Origin: Gammaproteobacteria bacterium
Lineage (GTDB): Bacteria > Pseudomonadota > Gammaproteobacteria > Chromatiales > Chromatiaceae
Assembly (NCBI GenBank): GCA_024206335.1
Contig: JAAGZL010000068.1
Span: forward strand, 1 to 35,904
Direction of reading: 5' to 3'
Length of the DNA: 35,904 bases
The notes beneath the pieces were generated by a model, which was not told where the DNA came from, made no database searches, and saw only the letters and a list, made by a program, of their open reading frames with translations. Positions 35,769 through 35,904 of the stretch are shown here, piece by piece; position 1 is the stretch's first letter, and every line of letters begins with the position of its first letter. Both the position numbers and the translations under genes were made by a program.

Positions 35769-35904
35769 TTAAATGACCTCCGGCATAGCCGGAGGCTTAT
35801 TGGATGACGCCCTCAAAGGGCTCAAGTAAGCGCCCAAGGCGCTAATATTGTCCAAACCGCAATTGATCTTGCCGTTCATCCGCTTTTTCTTGGCTTCGGA
35901 TATA
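35769..35904 (-). other. Partial minus-strand reading frame in hairpin-rich DNA at window edge
   Basis: A frame enters from the right edge and ends at TAA 35769-35771, giving about 44 residues including SEAKKKRMNGKINCGLDNIS and KPPAMPEVI. The same stretch holds hairpins CCTCCGGC/GCCGGAGG (35777-35795) and short GCGCC/GGCGC pairs. This could be the 3' end of a mobile-element gene, but I cannot name it. Confidence 0.25.

Overview
The window reads as chromosome of a free-living or symbiotic gammaproteobacterium with roughly 50% GC. Gene content and order are gammaproteobacterial: ssrA-smpB, ratA-rnfH, bamE/fur, nadK-recN next to hrcA-grpE-dnaK-dnaJ, lapA-lapB-pyrF, rapA and purB. A dissimilatory-type ATP sulfurylase (sat) with a strong ribosome site, a perfect CIRCE operator and a VPxPA-CTERM protein fit a sulfur-oxidising lineage (Chromatiales or Thiotrichales-like). 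The lineage is inference, not something read directly.

Layout: 1-232 holds the 5' part of tmRNA on the minus strand, with its partner smpB at 2243-2725. Between them lie a sortable lamin-tail surface protein and a BA14K-like secreted protein. Then come a sodium symporter, ratA and rnfH, ended by a clean terminator. At 5397-7665 a large secreted Ig-like/autotransporter gene is broken by a frameshift in a C run and by one in-frame TAA. bamE (with an unusual long acidic tail) diverges from fur; recN and nadK run back toward fur; a 97-bp palindromic element sits between fur and recN. The heat-shock operon hrcA-grpE-dnaK-dnaJ follows from a promoter overlapping CIRCE, then dapB, an isolated fliK-type gene, lapA-lapB-pyrF, a ComEA-like protein, sat, a Nudix hydrolase, a sirtuin and an S4-domain protein.

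The accessory part is 25421-27403: AT-rich, genes all on the minus strand, several decayed, and one very convincing integron attC site (26707-26779) directly after the stop of an HD-domain gene. I read this as a small cassette array without a visible integrase (CALIN). One cassette is a dead ribbon-helix-helix/ParE toxin-antitoxin pair, broken by a stop and frameshifts. Two further weaker attC-like hairpins lie after the next genes.

The right part is minus-strand housekeeping: mscS-rapA overlap; a PLD-like protein precedes a mini secretin-domain protein whose signal peptide is encoded by a (CTA)7 microsatellite; then purB and a repeat-rich lipoprotein. The window ends in hairpin-rich DNA with a partial minus-strand reading frame.
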